A stretch of 64,000 nucleotides of DNA from DASZIT01 sp036268775 (GTDB lineage Bacteria > Actinomycetota > Acidimicrobiia > Acidimicrobiales > RAAP-2). Below the pieces are notes generated by a model. That model worked only from the letters and a program-made list of their open reading frames with translations. It searched no databases and was not told the DNA's origin. Numbering within the stretch: the stretch's first letter is position 1; every line of letters starts with the position of its first letter. Of this stretch, positions 50,162 through 59,121 are shown in pieces. Position numbers and translations under genes: made by a program. The stretch is from assembly GCA_036268775.1 (NCBI GenBank), contig DATATM010000034.1:1-64000 (forward strand). Direction: 5' to 3'.

Positions 50162-51079
50162 ATGACCGACTACAAATTCGTCACTTACGAGGAGTTGGAG
50201 GGCGGCGAGATCGTCCGCATCCTCCTCAACCGTCCCGAGACCCGAAACGCCCAGAACCGGGGCCTGCTGGTCGACCTGGATGACGCCATGGGCCGGGCCG
50301 AAGAGGACGACAACGTGCGGGTGATCATCCTCGGCGGGGTCGGGCCGCTGTTCTCCTCCGGCCACGACATGGGCTCCAAGGAAGCGAGAGCCGAGCGGAT
50401 GCCGGGGCCGGACCAGCACCGCACCGCCACCATCAACGGCGCCACCCGCCAGGGGGCCGAAGCCCGCATGCTCCAGGAGTGGCACTACTACTTCCAGAAC
50501 ACCCTGCGGTGGCGGAACCTCCGCAAGATCACCGTGGCCCAGGTGAACGGGACCGTCTACTCCGCCGGGCTCATGCTGATGTGGGCCTGTGACCTCATCG
50601 TGGCTGCCGACGACGTGCTGTTCGCCGACGTGGTCGGCACCCGGCTCGGGATGTGTGGGATGGAGTACTTCGGCCACCCCTGGGAGTTCGGGCCCCGGCG
50701 GACCAAGGAGATGATGCTGACCGGCGACGCCATCGACGTCCAGGAGGCGCACCGGCTGGGGATGGTGTCGAAGATCTTCCCGGAAGCCGAACTGGCCGAC
50801 CAGACGCTGGCCTATGCCAAGCGGATTGCCCAGGTGCCGACCATGACCGCTCTGATGATCAAGGAGTCGGTGAACCAGACCGTCGACAACATGGGCTTCT
50901 ACAATTCCCTCCAGGCCTGTTTCACCCTCCACCAGCTCAACCATTCGCACTGGGCCGAGATCCACGAGAGCAAGTACCCGGTGGCCGAGCCGCAGGACGG
51001 CATTCCCAACTGGAAGGATGCCCCCCCGGTCCGGCTGGCGGTGGAGAACGCGGTGGAGGGCCCCGTTCCGGCCCGGTGA
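50162..51079 (+). CDS. Crotonase-fold protein related to 15783-16631, lacking the usual Glu
   Basis: A 305-residue crotonase superfamily protein with the CoA/oxyanion region FSSGHDMGSKEAR and a helix reading NGTVYSAGLMLMWACD, where Met takes the place of the first catalytic Glu. A later region reads GMEYFGHPWEFGPRR. It shares the AGLML, PWE and QEAHRLG segments with the protein at 15783, so both belong to one subgroup that is not a classical enoyl-CoA hydratase. The ATG follows GAAGAGGAGAACC. Its stop overlaps the next ligase gene (GTGA at 51076). Confidence 0.87.
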   Translation: MTDYKFVTYEELEGGEIVRILLNRPETRNAQNRGLLVDLDDAMGRAEEDDNVRVIILGGVGPLFSSGHDMGSKEARAERMPGPDQHRTATINGATRQGAEARMLQEWHYYFQNTLRWRNLRKITVAQVNGTVYSAGLMLMWACDLIVAADDVLFADVVGTRLGMCGMEYFGHPWEFGPRRTKEMMLTGDAIDVQEAHRLGMVSKIFPEAELADQTLAYAKRIAQVPTMTALMIKESVNQTVDNMGFYNSLQACFTLHQLNHSHWAEIHESKYPVAEPQDGIPNWKDAPPVRLAVENAVEGPVPAR

Positions 51080-52626
51080 GACTCCGCACCACCTACCGCC
51101 AGGCTGACGCCGCGCGGTATCGGAGCCCGGGCGGAGCCTGGGACGTCCCCACCCTCGACCGGCTGTTGTCCTCCCCCCGGCGGGCCGATGGCGTGGCCAT
51201 CGTCGACGGCGAGGTGACCCTGGATGCCGCCAGCCTCGACCGGGTGGTCACCGCCCTGGCCGGTGGGCTCCGGTCGGTCGGGGTCCGGCGGGGCGACGTG
51301 GTCTGCTGGCAGCTCCCCAACTGGTGGGAAGCGGTGGCGCTGTTCCGGGCCTGCTGGCGAGCGGGGGCGGTGGCCGCCCCCATCCATCACCAGGTCGGCT
51401 CGGCCGAGGCCCAACAGATGCTCGACGCCCTCCAGCCGGTACTCACCCTCGCCTCCGACGGGATGCCGCTGGCCGACCTGGCGGAGTGCTGCCGGGTCCG
51501 GGGGGCGGACCGCGATTTCGAGATGTTGCTCAATCAGGGCCCGCAGCGGGGAGGCATCGGGCGGGGGGCGGACGTGGCGGTGGTGCTGTTCACCACCGGA
51601 TCCACCGGCCATCCGAAGCCGGTGCTCCACACCCACCGGGGGCTGGCCTACAAGGCGCTGTCCATGACCCGGGCCCACGGATTGACCAGCAATGACGCCG
51701 CGCTGATGCCGTCACCGTTGGCCCATGTGTCCGGGTTGTTGAACTCCGTCCTGGTCCCCGGCACCGCGGCGATGCCGGTGGTGCTGATGGAGAAGTGGGA
51801 CCCCGAGCGGGGGGCGCGCCTAGTGGGGGAACACAACATCTCCTTCATGATCGGACCCCCCACCTTGTTCATGGGGATGATGGACGTGCCCGGGTCGAGG
51901 GACTGGGTCCACAGTCTCCGGGTGGTGTCCTGCGGCGGCATGGGGGTGACCCCGGAGTTCATCGACCTCGCCCGCCAGGAGTTCGGGGCCACCGTGAAGC
52001 GCACCTACGGTTCCACCGAGGCCCCGACGGTGACCACCTGTACGGCGGAGGACGGGGCCGACAAAGCCCGCGACACCGACGGGCACTCGGTGGGTGACGC
52101 GGTCATCCGGGTGGTGAACCCGACCAACGGCCGGACGGTGGCGGCCGGCAAGAAGGGCGAGGTCCTCCTCCGGGGACCCGAGCTGTTCGTCGGCTACGGC
52201 GACCAGATCCAGACCCGGGAGGTCATCCGTCGCGGCTGGTTCGCCACCGGTGATCTCGGGACGGTCGACGCCGAGGGGTGGTTGACCATCGTGGGCCGGG
52301 TGAAGGACATGATCATCCGGTCGGGGGAGAACATCGCCTCCGCGGAGGTGGAGCGGCTGCTTGAGTTGCACCCCGGGGTCCGCCAGGCGGTGGTGGTCGG
52401 CTGTCCCGACGAACGGGTGGGGGAGCGGGTGGCGGCGTTCATCGTCGGGGACACCGACCTCGACGTGGAGGAGTGCCGGCGGTGGTTCACCGCCCAGGGG
52501 GTGGCCAAGTTCAAGACCCCGGAGATGGTCGTCCACCTGGAGGCGATCCCGCTGCTCGGGATCGGGAAGCCGGATCGACCGGCATTGCGGGCCCGGCTGT
52601 CCGCCCAGGGATCGGCAGCCCGATGA
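51076..52626 (+). CDS. AMP-forming acyl-CoA ligase (second in operon)
   Basis: A 516-residue ANL superfamily ligase with P-loop FTTGSTGHPKPVLHTH, motif YGSTEAPTVTTC, hinge GDLGTVDAEGWLTIVGRVKDM (cited by DLGTVDAEGWLTIVGRV), and the catalytic Lys in LLGIGKPDRPAL close to the C-terminus. It is distinct from the ligase at 48544 outside the motifs, so two different acids, or two stages of one pathway, may be activated. The GTG start overlaps the crotonase stop by four bases. The HMG-CoA-synthase-like gene follows after 61 nt. Confidence 0.9.
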   Translation: MRLRTTYRQADAARYRSPGGAWDVPTLDRLLSSPRRADGVAIVDGEVTLDAASLDRVVTALAGGLRSVGVRRGDVVCWQLPNWWEAVALFRACWRAGAVAAPIHHQVGSAEAQQMLDALQPVLTLASDGMPLADLAECCRVRGADRDFEMLLNQGPQRGGIGRGADVAVVLFTTGSTGHPKPVLHTHRGLAYKALSMTRAHGLTSNDAALMPSPLAHVSGLLNSVLVPGTAAMPVVLMEKWDPERGARLVGEHNISFMIGPPTLFMGMMDVPGSRDWVHSLRVVSCGGMGVTPEFIDLARQEFGATVKRTYGSTEAPTVTTCTAEDGADKARDTDGHSVGDAVIRVVNPTNGRTVAAGKKGEVLLRGPELFVGYGDQIQTREVIRRGWFATGDLGTVDAEGWLTIVGRVKDMIIRSGENIASAEVERLLELHPGVRQAVVVGCPDERVGERVAAFIVGDTDLDVEECRRWFTAQGVAKFKTPEMVVHLEAIPLLGIGKPDRPALRARLSAQGSAAR

Positions 52627-52687
52627 CCGTCGCACCAATCGCACAATCAGCGTCAGCACAATCAACACCAGCAGAAGGGACGGAGTG

Positions 52688-54175
52688 ATGGCCGCAGGGA
52701 TCGTGTCGTGGGGGGTCTACCTGCCGTACTGGCGGCTCGACCGCGGCGCCATCGGGGCGGCGTTCGGCACCCCCTCGGGGAAGGGGACCCGGGCAGTCGC
52801 CTCCTACGACGAGGACACCACCACCCTCGGGGTGGAGGCGGCCCGGCGGGCCCTGGCGGTGGCCGGCGCCCCGGCCCCCGCCGACCTCTACTTCTCCACC
52901 CCGGCCCCCGCCTATCAGGACAAGACCAATGCCACCACCATCCACGCCGCTCTCGGCCTCCCACCCACCGCCGGCGCCTACGACCTCTGTGGCTCGGTGC
53001 GCTCCGGATGGGCGACTCTCAATTTGTCGGCGCTGAGCGGCGAGCAACGCCCGGCGTTGGCGGTCATCGCCGACCTCCGCACCGGCCTGGCCGGCGGGGC
53101 GGAGGAGAGCCAGGCCGGGGACGGGGCGGTGGCCTTCGTCTTCGCCCCCGAAGGCGGGGTGGCCGAAGTGCTCGGCCAGGCATCGGCCACCGACGAGTTC
53201 CTCGAACGCTGGCGGGTCCCCGGGGAGACCGCCTCCCGTCAGTGGGAGGACCGGTTCGGGGAGGAGGCCTATCTCCCGGCCGGCCGGGCCGCCTTCGACG
53301 ACGCGCTGGAAGAGGCGGGCCTCGAAGCCGGAGATGTCGATCACCTGGTCATCGCCGGGCTCCACAGCCGGGCGGTCGGCTCCCTCCGGAAGGAACTCAG
53401 CGTGACCGCCGAGCGCCTCACCCCCGACTACGGGGCCCGGATCGGAAATCTGGGCGCCGCCCAGGCCGGGCTGGGCCTGGCCGATGTGTTGGAACGGGCG
53501 ACTCCCGGCCAGGTGGTGGTGGTGCTGGAGCTGGCCGACGGGGCCGACGCGGTGGTGCTGCGGACCACCGACGATCTCACCGCCGTCCAGGCGGCGCGCC
53601 GGCAGGCGGGGGCGCCGAGCGTCGCCGAGTTGGCCGACGGCGGCCGGTCCGACCTCCCCTACGCGGTGTTCCTGACCTGGCGGGGCCATCTCCGCCGGGA
53701 GCCGCCCCGCCGACCGGATCCCGAACGGCCGGATGCGCCGGCCATGCTCCGCAACGAGGGCTGGAAGTTCGGGTTCCGGGCCAGCCGCTGCGAGGCCTGC
53801 GGCTTCGTCCATCTTCCCCCCACCCGGGTCTGCCTCTCCTGCCGGGCGGTGGACAAGATGGCCCCCGTCCGGCTGGCTGACACCCGGGGCACCGTCGCCA
53901 CCTTCACCGTCGACCGGCTGGCCTTCTCCCTTTCCCCGCCGATGGTCGGGGCGGTGATCGACTTCGACGGCGGTGGGCGTTACCGGGGGGAGATGACCGA
54001 TGTCGACCCCGCCGCGGTGGCCATCGGCACCCGGGTGGCGATGACCTTCCGGCGGCTGTACACCGCCGAAGGGGTACATAATTACTTCTGGAAGGCCCGG
54101 CCGGTGTCCGAGGGCACCGGTGCTCCCGAGGAGAAGACGGCGCCGGCTGGCGCCGGCCGGAAAGAGAGAGCCTGA
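52688..54175 (+). CDS. HMG-CoA synthase-like / DUF35 fusion protein
   Basis: A 495-residue fusion. Residues 1 to about 350 have the HMG-CoA synthase/KAS III fold (GIVSWGVYLPYWRLD at the start, ARIGNLGAAQAGLGLADVLE later). The last 140 form a DUF35 zinc ribbon (CEACGFVHLPPTRVCLSC) and OB-fold. Archaea encode the synthase, a thiolase and a DUF35 protein separately as a complex; here two are one chain and a thiolase gene follows. Aligning DLCGSVRSGWA to the archaeal DLEFACKAGTA-type segment puts Val where the acyl-accepting Cys should be. True HMG-CoA synthesis is therefore doubtful; an uncharacterised C-C bond reaction or a scaffold role is possible. Confidence 0.8.
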   Translation: MAAGIVSWGVYLPYWRLDRGAIGAAFGTPSGKGTRAVASYDEDTTTLGVEAARRALAVAGAPAPADLYFSTPAPAYQDKTNATTIHAALGLPPTAGAYDLCGSVRSGWATLNLSALSGEQRPALAVIADLRTGLAGGAEESQAGDGAVAFVFAPEGGVAEVLGQASATDEFLERWRVPGETASRQWEDRFGEEAYLPAGRAAFDDALEEAGLEAGDVDHLVIAGLHSRAVGSLRKELSVTAERLTPDYGARIGNLGAAQAGLGLADVLERATPGQVVVVLELADGADAVVLRTTDDLTAVQAARRQAGAPSVAELADGGRSDLPYAVFLTWRGHLRREPPRRPDPERPDAPAMLRNEGWKFGFRASRCEACGFVHLPPTRVCLSCRAVDKMAPVRLADTRGTVATFTVDRLAFSLSPPMVGAVIDFDGGGRYRGEMTDVDPAAVAIGTRVAMTFRRLYTAEGVHNYFWKARPVSEGTGAPEEKTAPAGAGRKERA

Positions 54176-54176
54176 C

Positions 54177-55382
54177 ATGGCCAGCAGAGGGATTCGCGAC
54201 AGGGTGGCGATCGTCGGCATGGGCTGTACGCCGTTCGGGGAGTTGTGGGACAAGAGCGTCGACGACCTGTTGACCGACGCCACCGTCGAATGCGTGGCGT
54301 CGGCCGGGATCGCCCTCGACGACGTCGACGCCTTCTGGCTGGGGACGATGGGATCGGGGCTGTCGGGGCTCACCCTCACCAAGCCGATGAAGCTCGACTA
54401 CAAACCGGTGACCCACGTGGAGAACTTCTGTGCCACCGGGTCGGAGGCGTTCCGGAACGCCTGTTATGCGGTGGCGTCGGGCGCCTATGACGTGGCCATG
54501 GCCGTCGGGATGGAGAAGCTGAAGGACTCCGGCTACTCCGGCCTCACCGGGATCCGGCAGGTCGGGGACGGCACCCTGGCCGGGCTGAGTTCCCCCGCCG
54601 TCTTCTCCTTGCTGGTCCCCGCCTACGCCCACAAGTACGGGGTCGACCCCGACGAGTTGAAGTCGGTGCTCACCCGCATCGCCTGGAAGAACCACCGCAA
54701 CGGGGCGGTCAACTCGCGGGCCCAGTTCCAAAAAGAGGTCTCCATGGAGAAGATCGCCGCCTCCCCGCTGGTGGCCGGCCAACTCGGGGTCTTCGACTGC
54801 AGCGGGGTGAGCGACGGTGCCGCCGCGGTGGTGGTGTGCCGGACCGAGGACGCCTACCGCTACACCGACACCCCGCTGTACGTGAAGGGCCTCAGCTTCG
54901 TGGCCGGTCCGGCCGCCGGCATCATCGATCCCGACTACGACTACACCAGCTTCGAGGAGGTGGTCCGATCGGCGGCCGACGCCTACCAGCAGGCCGGCAT
55001 CACCGACCCCCGGGCCCAGCTGGCCATGGCCGAGGTCCACGACTGCTTCACCCCGACGGAGCTGGTGCTGATGGAGGACCTCGGGTTCGCCGAACGGGGG
55101 ACGGCCTGGAAGGAAGTCCTGGCCGGCACCTTCGACCGGGATGGTGAGCTCCCGGTCAACCCCGACGGCGGCCTCAAGAGCTTCGGGCATCCGATCGGGG
55201 CCTCCGGCCTGCGGATGCTGTTCGAGTGCTGGCTTCAGTTGCGGCAGCAGGCCCCGCCGGAACGCCAGATCGCCACCGTCGGCGAGGGGGGTCGCACCTT
55301 GGGGCTCACCCACAACCTCGGCGGCGGCCCCGGGGAGTGCGTCAGCTTCGTGGGGGTGGTGGGCAGCGAGCCGACCGACTGA
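54177..55382 (+). CDS. Thiolase (SCP-x type), catalytic residues intact
   Basis: A 401-residue thiolase-superfamily protein. The acyl-accepting Cys is in VENFCATGSEAFR (about residue 83), the catalytic His in AEVHDCFTPTE, and the C-terminal GHPIGASGLRML segment is present. It looks able to perform thiolysis or Claisen condensation, unlike the Cys-less protein at 24753. The ATG lies one base after the upstream HMG-CoA-synthase-like/DUF35 gene, so the two are co-made and probably form a complex. The second Cys usual in thiolases (CNGG) is replaced by VNPDGGLKSF, the SCP-x pattern. Confidence 0.88.
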   Translation: MASRGIRDRVAIVGMGCTPFGELWDKSVDDLLTDATVECVASAGIALDDVDAFWLGTMGSGLSGLTLTKPMKLDYKPVTHVENFCATGSEAFRNACYAVASGAYDVAMAVGMEKLKDSGYSGLTGIRQVGDGTLAGLSSPAVFSLLVPAYAHKYGVDPDELKSVLTRIAWKNHRNGAVNSRAQFQKEVSMEKIAASPLVAGQLGVFDCSGVSDGAAAVVVCRTEDAYRYTDTPLYVKGLSFVAGPAAGIIDPDYDYTSFEEVVRSAADAYQQAGITDPRAQLAMAEVHDCFTPTELVLMEDLGFAERGTAWKEVLAGTFDRDGELPVNPDGGLKSFGHPIGASGLRMLFECWLQLRQQAPPERQIATVGEGGRTLGLTHNLGGGPGECVSFVGVVGSEPTD

Positions 55383-55464
55383 AAACGAGAATTTCGATCA
55401 TCGGACCGCCCGTGGCTACCATGGCCGGGTCAGGTCGTCGGGGACTTCACGAAAGTGGTGTTGT

Positions 55465-56688
55465 GTGACAGCTGAGGGGGGCGTCGATCCATTCGCGGAA
55501 GACGAGGACCAGACCGCGCTCCGTCGGCTGGCCCGGGAGGTTGCCGCCCGGGAGGTCGCCCCCCGGGCCGCCCATCATGACGAGACGGGGGAACTGCCCA
55601 GCCAGGCCATCAAGGCGTTGGCCGACGCCGACCTCTTCCGGGTGACCATCGGCGAGCAGTGGGGAGGCCTGGGTCTCGGCGACGTGGAGGCGGCCATCGT
55701 CTTAGAGGAGATCGCCCGGGCCGACGTGTCCTCGGCCATCTGCTGCCAGCTGGCCTTCAACGGGCCGCCCCGGGGGATCGAGCACCTCGGGAGCCCGGCC
55801 ATGCAGGACCGGTGGCTCCCGGCCGTCGCCGACGGCGACGCCATCATCAGCATCGGCATCACCGAGCCCGACGCCGGCTCCGCCGTCCAGTCGATGCGCA
55901 CCGCCCTGGTCGAGGATGGGCCGGGCCGCTGGCGGTTGAACGGGTACAAGAACTACTCGACCCTCGGCCACGCCGCCGCCGCCGTCCTGGTCTGGTGCCG
56001 CTGGCCGGGCGGGGAGGGGGCCCGCGGCATCGGGGCGGTGGTGGTGCCGACCGATCGGGACGGGGTGGAGCTGACCGGCCGCCACCGGGGGATGGGCATC
56101 CATGCCGCCACCGAGTCGGAGCTGGCCTTCGACGGGGTGTCGATCGCCGAGGAGGACGTCCTGGTGGCCGGCGACCCCAGTTCCTCCGAGCCGTTCAAGC
56201 AACTCCTCTCCCATCTCAACCACGAGCGGTGCGGCAACGCCGCCATGTGCGTGGGGGCGGCCCAGGGCGCCCTCGAGCGCTCGGTCGACTACATGAACGA
56301 CCGGGTGGTGGGTGGCCGACCGATCGCCGAGCTCCAGGGGCTCCAGTGGAAGCTGGCCGACATGGCCGTCGCCCTCGAAGGGGCGCGGCTGCTGCTGGGA
56401 CGGGCGGTGCGGCTGGCCGGTCCCGGGGGAACCCCGCCGCCGATGGAGACGGCCATGGCCAAGGCGGCGGCCAACCTGGCCGCCAAGTACGTGTGCGACG
56501 AGGCCATCCAGATCCACGGTGGCTACGGCTACAGCCGGGAGTACCCGCTGGAACGGGCCTATCGGGACATCCGCGGCCTCTGCATCGGGGCCGGCACCGT
56601 CGAGGCGCAGCGCAACTACATCGGCACCAGCATGGTGCGCGGCCGGACCACCGTCTCTCCCGGCTGGCAGCCCCCGGTGCCGGGATGA
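55465..56688 (+). CDS. Acyl-CoA dehydrogenase
   Basis: A 407-residue acyl-CoA dehydrogenase: SIGITEPDAGSAVQSM (FAD-contacting), YMNDRVVGGRPIAELQGLQWKLADM (cited by GRPIAELQGLQWK), and C-terminal IHGGYGYSREYPLERAYRDI followed by GAGTVEAQRNYIG. The medium-chain catalytic Glu position is Ala (GAGT). The usual base of isovaleryl-CoA-type enzymes in an earlier helix could serve instead. The GTG at 55465 is the only credible start. It stands 82 bp after the thiolase gene and overlaps the E1alpha gene by four bases, so it may belong to a pathway that ends in oxidative decarboxylation. Confidence 0.88.
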   Translation: MTAEGGVDPFAEDEDQTALRRLAREVAAREVAPRAAHHDETGELPSQAIKALADADLFRVTIGEQWGGLGLGDVEAAIVLEEIARADVSSAICCQLAFNGPPRGIEHLGSPAMQDRWLPAVADGDAIISIGITEPDAGSAVQSMRTALVEDGPGRWRLNGYKNYSTLGHAAAAVLVWCRWPGGEGARGIGAVVVPTDRDGVELTGRHRGMGIHAATESELAFDGVSIAEEDVLVAGDPSSSEPFKQLLSHLNHERCGNAAMCVGAAQGALERSVDYMNDRVVGGRPIAELQGLQWKLADMAVALEGARLLLGRAVRLAGPGGTPPPMETAMAKAAANLAAKYVCDEAIQIHGGYGYSREYPLERAYRDIRGLCIGAGTVEAQRNYIGTSMVRGRTTVSPGWQPPVPG

Positions 56689-57686
56689 CCGAACCCGCCC
56701 CGGACGCCGGCCTGTCCGACGAGGCCGCCTTGCGCATCTTCCGGACCATGACCACCATCCGGTTGACCGAGGACCGGATCATGCGGGGCCTCGGGGCCGG
56801 GGAGTTCCGGATGACCTATTACAACGTCCGAGGCCAAGAAGTGATCCCCGCCGCCATCGGCGAGCACCTGCGGCGGGACGACTACATGGTCACCACCTAC
56901 CGGGGCATGCACGACTGCATCGCCAAGGGGATCCCCCTCGACGAGATGGTGGCGGAGATGTGCGGGAAGGTGACCGGCACCTCCAAGGGGAAGGGCGGGC
57001 CGATGCACCTGTCCGACCCCCAGTCGGGGGTGATGGTCACCACCGGGGTGGTCGGCGGCGGGTTGCCCATCGCCGTCGGGCTGGCCCTGGCCAGCCAGCT
57101 CCGGGGAACCGACCAGGTCACCGTGGTCAACTTCGGGGACGGGGCCACCAGCATCGGTGCCACCCACGAGGCGGCCAACCTCGCCGCCCTCTGGCAGGTC
57201 CCCCTCGTCTTCGTGTGCCAGAACAACCGGTACGGCGAGCACACCGCCTTCGCCGACTACACCCGGACCCCGAGCCTGGCCGAACGGTTCCAGGGCTATG
57301 GGATGGCGGCGACCACCGTGGACGGGAACAATGTCCCCGACATGTTCGCGGCCGCCGCCGAGGCGATCGGGCGGGCCCGGTCCGGGGGTGGGCCGACCTT
57401 CCTCGAGTGCATGACCTACCGGCTGGGTGGCCATACCTTCGGCGCCACCACCGAGTACATGGACCCCGACGAGTTCGCCGCCGCCGAAGAGAACGAGCCG
57501 GTCGGGAAGTACCGGCGGTGGTTGATCGAGACCCGGGGGATCGGCGAAGCGACGCTGGCCGGCATCGAGGGAGAGGTGGCCACCGAGGTCGAAGCCGCGG
57601 TGGCGTCGGCCAAGGCCGCCGACCCGCCGCCCCCGGACGAGTTGCAGCTCGACGTGTTCGCCGACCCGGTCTCGGTCCCCCGATGA
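56685..57686 (+). CDS. Thiamine-diphosphate 2-oxoacid dehydrogenase E1, alpha chain
   Basis: A 333-residue E1alpha chain of the pyruvate/acetoin/branched-chain 2-oxoacid dehydrogenase type. The thiamine-diphosphate motif begins with G151-D152-G153 (FGDGATSIGATHE) and ends with QNN about 30 residues later; the Mg2+/pyrophosphate site is complete. The phosphorylation-loop region is YGEHTAFADYTRTPS. It would decarboxylate a 2-oxo acid. The ATG overlaps the acyl-CoA dehydrogenase stop (ATGA) and its own stop overlaps the E1beta start. Length is short of the 360-400 of most E1alpha chains, close to acetoin dehydrogenase alpha. Confidence 0.92.
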   Translation: MTEPAPDAGLSDEAALRIFRTMTTIRLTEDRIMRGLGAGEFRMTYYNVRGQEVIPAAIGEHLRRDDYMVTTYRGMHDCIAKGIPLDEMVAEMCGKVTGTSKGKGGPMHLSDPQSGVMVTTGVVGGGLPIAVGLALASQLRGTDQVTVVNFGDGATSIGATHEAANLAALWQVPLVFVCQNNRYGEHTAFADYTRTPSLAERFQGYGMAATTVDGNNVPDMFAAAAEAIGRARSGGGPTFLECMTYRLGGHTFGATTEYMDPDEFAAAEENEPVGKYRRWLIETRGIGEATLAGIEGEVATEVEAAVASAKAADPPPPDELQLDVFADPVSVPR

Positions 57687-58711
57687 CGGTCACCCGCCCC
57701 CCGGAGACGACCGGCAACCCGCCGGTCGACCCGGGCGACCCGGTCCACACCCTGTCGGAAGCGGTCAACCAGGCCATGGACATCGCCATGGCCGAGGATC
57801 CCGAGGTCTTCCTTCTGGGGGAGGACATCGAGGACCCCATCGGTGGGGTGATGAAGGGGTCCAAGGGCCTGTCCACCAAGTACGGGCGGGAGCGGGTGCG
57901 CAACACCCCCATCTCCGAGCAGGCCATCGTCGGCGCCGCCATCGGCGCCTCCCTGGTAGGGATGCGCCCGGTGGCCGAGGTGATGCTGATGGACTTCTTC
58001 GCGGTGGCCATGGACCAGGTGGCCAACCACGCCGCCAAGCTCCGCTACATGTCCGGGGGCCGGACCCATGTCCCCATCACCCTCCGCACCTCGGTGGGCG
58101 GGGGCCGGCAATTCGGCGCACAGCACTCCCAATCGCTGGAAGCCTGGATGATGCACGTCCCCGGCCTGAAGGTGGCGGTGCCGAGTACCCCCCGCGATGC
58201 CAAGGGACTGCTCTACTCCTGCATCTTCGACGACGACCCCTGCATCTTCATGGAGACGATGTCCCTGCTGTTCACCAAGGGCCCGGTGCCGGAGGGTCGC
58301 TTCCAGATCCCGCTGGGGGTGGCCGACGTCAAGCGGCCCGGAGACGACGTCACGGTGGTGACCTGGGGATGGCAGGTTCCCGAAGCCCTGGCCGCCGCCG
58401 AGACCCTGGCCGGGGAAGGGGTCAGTGTCGAGGTCATCGATCTGCGGACGCTGGTGCCGCTGGACCGGGAGGCGGTGCTGGCCAGTGTGGCCCGGACCAC
58501 CCGGGCGGTGGTCGTCCACGCCGCCACCCAGTTCGCCGGCCCCGGGGCGGAGATCGCCGCCCTGCTCGGCCACGAGCTGTTCGGCCAGCTGTCGGCGCCG
58601 GTGGAGCGCCTGGGCGCCGTCTACTCGCCGATCCCCTACGCCTCCGAGCTCGAGACCCTGGCCTTTCCCGAGCGGACCCGGATCGCCGAGACGATCCGTT
58701 CGCTGGCCTGA
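57683..58711 (+). CDS. Thiamine-diphosphate 2-oxoacid dehydrogenase E1, beta chain
   Basis: A 342-residue E1beta (transketolase-type pyrimidine-binding plus C-terminal domain). Landmarks are FLLGEDIEDPIGGVMKGSKGL (cited by LLGEDIEDPIGG), RVRNTPISEQAIVGAAIG, GGGRQFGAQHSQSLEAW, and the C-terminal VEVIDLRTLVPLDREAV. With the alpha chain it should form an alpha2beta2 E1. The N-terminal 20 residues are proline-rich and variable. The lipoyl-domain gene begins 14 nt later. No E2 acyltransferase catalytic domain or dihydrolipoamide dehydrogenase gene follows. Confidence 0.93.
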   Translation: MTVTRPPETTGNPPVDPGDPVHTLSEAVNQAMDIAMAEDPEVFLLGEDIEDPIGGVMKGSKGLSTKYGRERVRNTPISEQAIVGAAIGASLVGMRPVAEVMLMDFFAVAMDQVANHAAKLRYMSGGRTHVPITLRTSVGGGRQFGAQHSQSLEAWMMHVPGLKVAVPSTPRDAKGLLYSCIFDDDPCIFMETMSLLFTKGPVPEGRFQIPLGVADVKRPGDDVTVVTWGWQVPEALAAAETLAGEGVSVEVIDLRTLVPLDREAVLASVARTTRAVVVHAATQFAGPGAEIAALLGHELFGQLSAPVERLGAVYSPIPYASELETLAFPERTRIAETIRSLA

Positions 58712-58725
58712 GCCGGCCTGTCGCG

Positions 58726-58989
58726 ATGGACGAGCCCGGGCGGACCCCGATCAAGATCCCCCAGGCGGGGGCGACCATGGACGAGGGCACCATCGTCGAA
58801 TGGTTGGTGGCCGACGGTGATCGGGTTGCCACCGATCAGCCGCTCTACCGGCTGGAGACCGAGAAGGTGGAGATCGAGGTGGAGTCCCCGGCCACCGGGG
58901 TGGTCCACCTCCTCGGGGAGCCGGGGAAGACCTATGCGGTGGGGGACGACATCGGGTTCGTCGAAGCCGGGGGAGAGGTGGCCCCATAG
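58726..58989 (+). CDS. Free-standing lipoyl/biotinyl carrier domain
   Basis: An 87-residue protein that consists only of a lipoyl-type beta-barrel, with the attachment lysine K47 in L-E-T-E-K-V-E-I-E. In pyruvate-type complexes this domain is the N-terminal part of the E2 acyltransferase, but here the gene ends after GDDIGFVEAGGEVAP and no catalytic domain follows. It would accept the acyl group from the E1 encoded just upstream, with another acyltransferase encoded elsewhere, or act in an uncharacterised lipoyl-dependent reaction. A biotin domain is less likely, because the surrounding residues fit lipoyl. The gene is in frame and intact. Confidence 0.85.
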   Translation: MDEPGRTPIKIPQAGATMDEGTIVEWLVADGDRVATDQPLYRLETEKVEIEVESPATGVVHLLGEPGKTYAVGDDIGFVEAGGEVAP

Positions 58990-59032
58990 AAGAGGTATCC
59001 GCGACTGTGACATCGAGCACCTCGAAGGAACC

Positions 59033-59058
59033 GGGGCACCCGTCCAAGCGGGTGCCCC
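59033..59058 (+). terminator. 10-bp hairpin after the lipoyl-domain gene
   Basis: GGGGCACCCG-TCCAAG-CGGGTGCCCC is a perfect 10-bp stem with a 6-nt loop, 44 nt after the lipoyl stop codon. There is no T-run. It probably closes the 48-59 kb transcript or attenuates read-through into the crotonase gene at 59122. Confidence 0.6.
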
Positions 59059-59121
59059 CGACAACAGATTGCCGCGGGAACCAGCCGTCCGGTTCGGTCT
59101 CGCCTGACCAGGAGGACCGAC

